Positions 6,016 through 6,714 of a stretch of DNA of 6,714 nt are shown in pieces. The position numbers and the translations under genes were made by a program. The notes beneath the pieces were generated by a model. The model was not told the origin of the DNA and made no database searches. It was given only the letters and a program-made list of their open reading frames with translations. Positions within the stretch are counted from its first letter, which is position 1. Each line of letters opens with the position of its first letter. This stretch comes from Pseudomonadota bacterium (GTDB lineage Bacteria > Pseudomonadota > Gammaproteobacteria > Xanthomonadales > Xanthomonadaceae), in NCBI GenBank assembly GCA_023391775.1, contig JAEWAG010000172.1:1-6714 (forward strand), in the 5' to 3' direction.

Positions 6016-6019
6016 CTCC
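6016..6019 (-). promoter_or_regulatory. Shine-Dalgarno deciding a GTG start for the small membrane protein
   Basis: GGAG on the minus strand is nine bases upstream of GTG 6006 and fifteen upstream of the in-frame ATG 6000. Normal spacing favours GTG, giving two extra residues (Met-Ser) at the N-terminus. Confidence 0.55.
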
Positions 6020-6040
6020 AACCGATAGATAAGCGCTGGC

Positions 6041-6058
6041 GCTCCCCGCTCCGGGAGC
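6041..6058. repeat. inverted repeat upstream of the small membrane protein gene
   Basis: GCTCCC (6041-6046) and GGGAGC (6053-6058) form a perfect 6-bp stem with a 6-nt loop, 35 bp upstream of the GTG start. A second short palindromic pair (AGCG/CGCT, 6032-6043) abuts it. There is no T-run, so it is not a terminator. It could be an operator or simply GC-rich chance. Confidence 0.4.
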
Positions 6059-6157
6059 CGGCCGAGGCGGGCGGGATGCCCCCGACGCAGCCGGGCCTTC
6101 ACCCGGGCGCGCGAAACAGCGCGGCCGCGCGACTCCACGCCGCACCCCGCAAGTGGA

Positions 6158-6180
6158 AACCCCGGCGCCAGGCCGGGGTT
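6158..6180 (-). terminator. hairpin terminator after guaA
   Basis: AACCCCGGC (6158-6166) and GCCGGGGTT (6172-6180) form a perfect 9-bp stem with a 5-nt loop. The stem can be extended by two GG/CC pairs past a bulged A. On the minus strand it starts 13 nt after the guaA stop and is followed by a short TTT. The T-tract is weak, but stem strength and position fit an intrinsic terminator for guaA. Confidence 0.75.
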
Positions 6181-6193
6181 CCGGATCAACCGC

Positions 6194-6714
<521 letters not shown>

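Noticed and set aside
6026..6032. TATCTA/TTATCT on the minus strand as a -10 box for the small membrane protein
   Set aside because: The predicted transcript would begin at or inside the GGAG ribosome site, and the expected -35 position reads CCCGGA.

Overview
The window is high-GC DNA, about two thirds or more G+C by eye. Every gene I can support lies on the minus strand. The mix of a Pseudomonas-type LigD, a DUF3606 protein, a PAS histidine kinase with a single-domain receiver, a YihG-like acyltransferase and guaA points to a gammaproteobacterium. My best guess is the Xanthomonadaceae/Lysobacteraceae group (Stenotrophomonas, Pseudoxanthomonas, Luteimonas, Lysobacter and relatives). That placement is inference from protein style, not from a marker gene.

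In transcription order, from high to low coordinates, the layout is as follows. The 3' third of guaA (GMP synthase) enters from the right edge and ends at a compact hairpin terminator. Next comes a small single-pass membrane protein of unknown function (5803-6006). About 640 bp follow in which I see no credible gene (5167-5802). A DUF3606 protein (4987-5166) sits 11 nt upstream of ligD (2279-4975), a three-domain non-homologous end-joining ligase. A 122-nt gap then leads to a nine-codon leader ORF with a strong Shine-Dalgarno sequence. Its stop codon overlaps the start of a soluble PAS histidine kinase (991-2130). The kinase overlaps a single-domain response regulator (651-998) by 8 nt. After a structured 3' region there is a textbook Rho-independent terminator (434-462). 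Last, a YihG/PlsC-family acyltransferase (1-290) begins and runs off the left edge.

DUF3606 and ligD look co-transcribed. No terminator is visible between ligD and the kinase, so a four- or five-gene transcript ending at 434 is possible. The ligD-encoded enzyme would trim, fill and seal double-strand breaks, normally recruited by Ku, but no ku gene lies in the window. The kinase and receiver form a phosphotransfer pair with no DNA-binding output, so their target is elsewhere. The strongest curiosities are the coupled minicistron before the kinase, the hairpin-rich 3' region ending in a strong terminator, the tandem 9-bp repeat coding a Lys-Ala-Thr linker in LigD, and the tight DUF3606-ligD pairing. 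I saw no clearly new defence or mobile system, no CRISPR array, no tRNA or rRNA and no insertion sequence.
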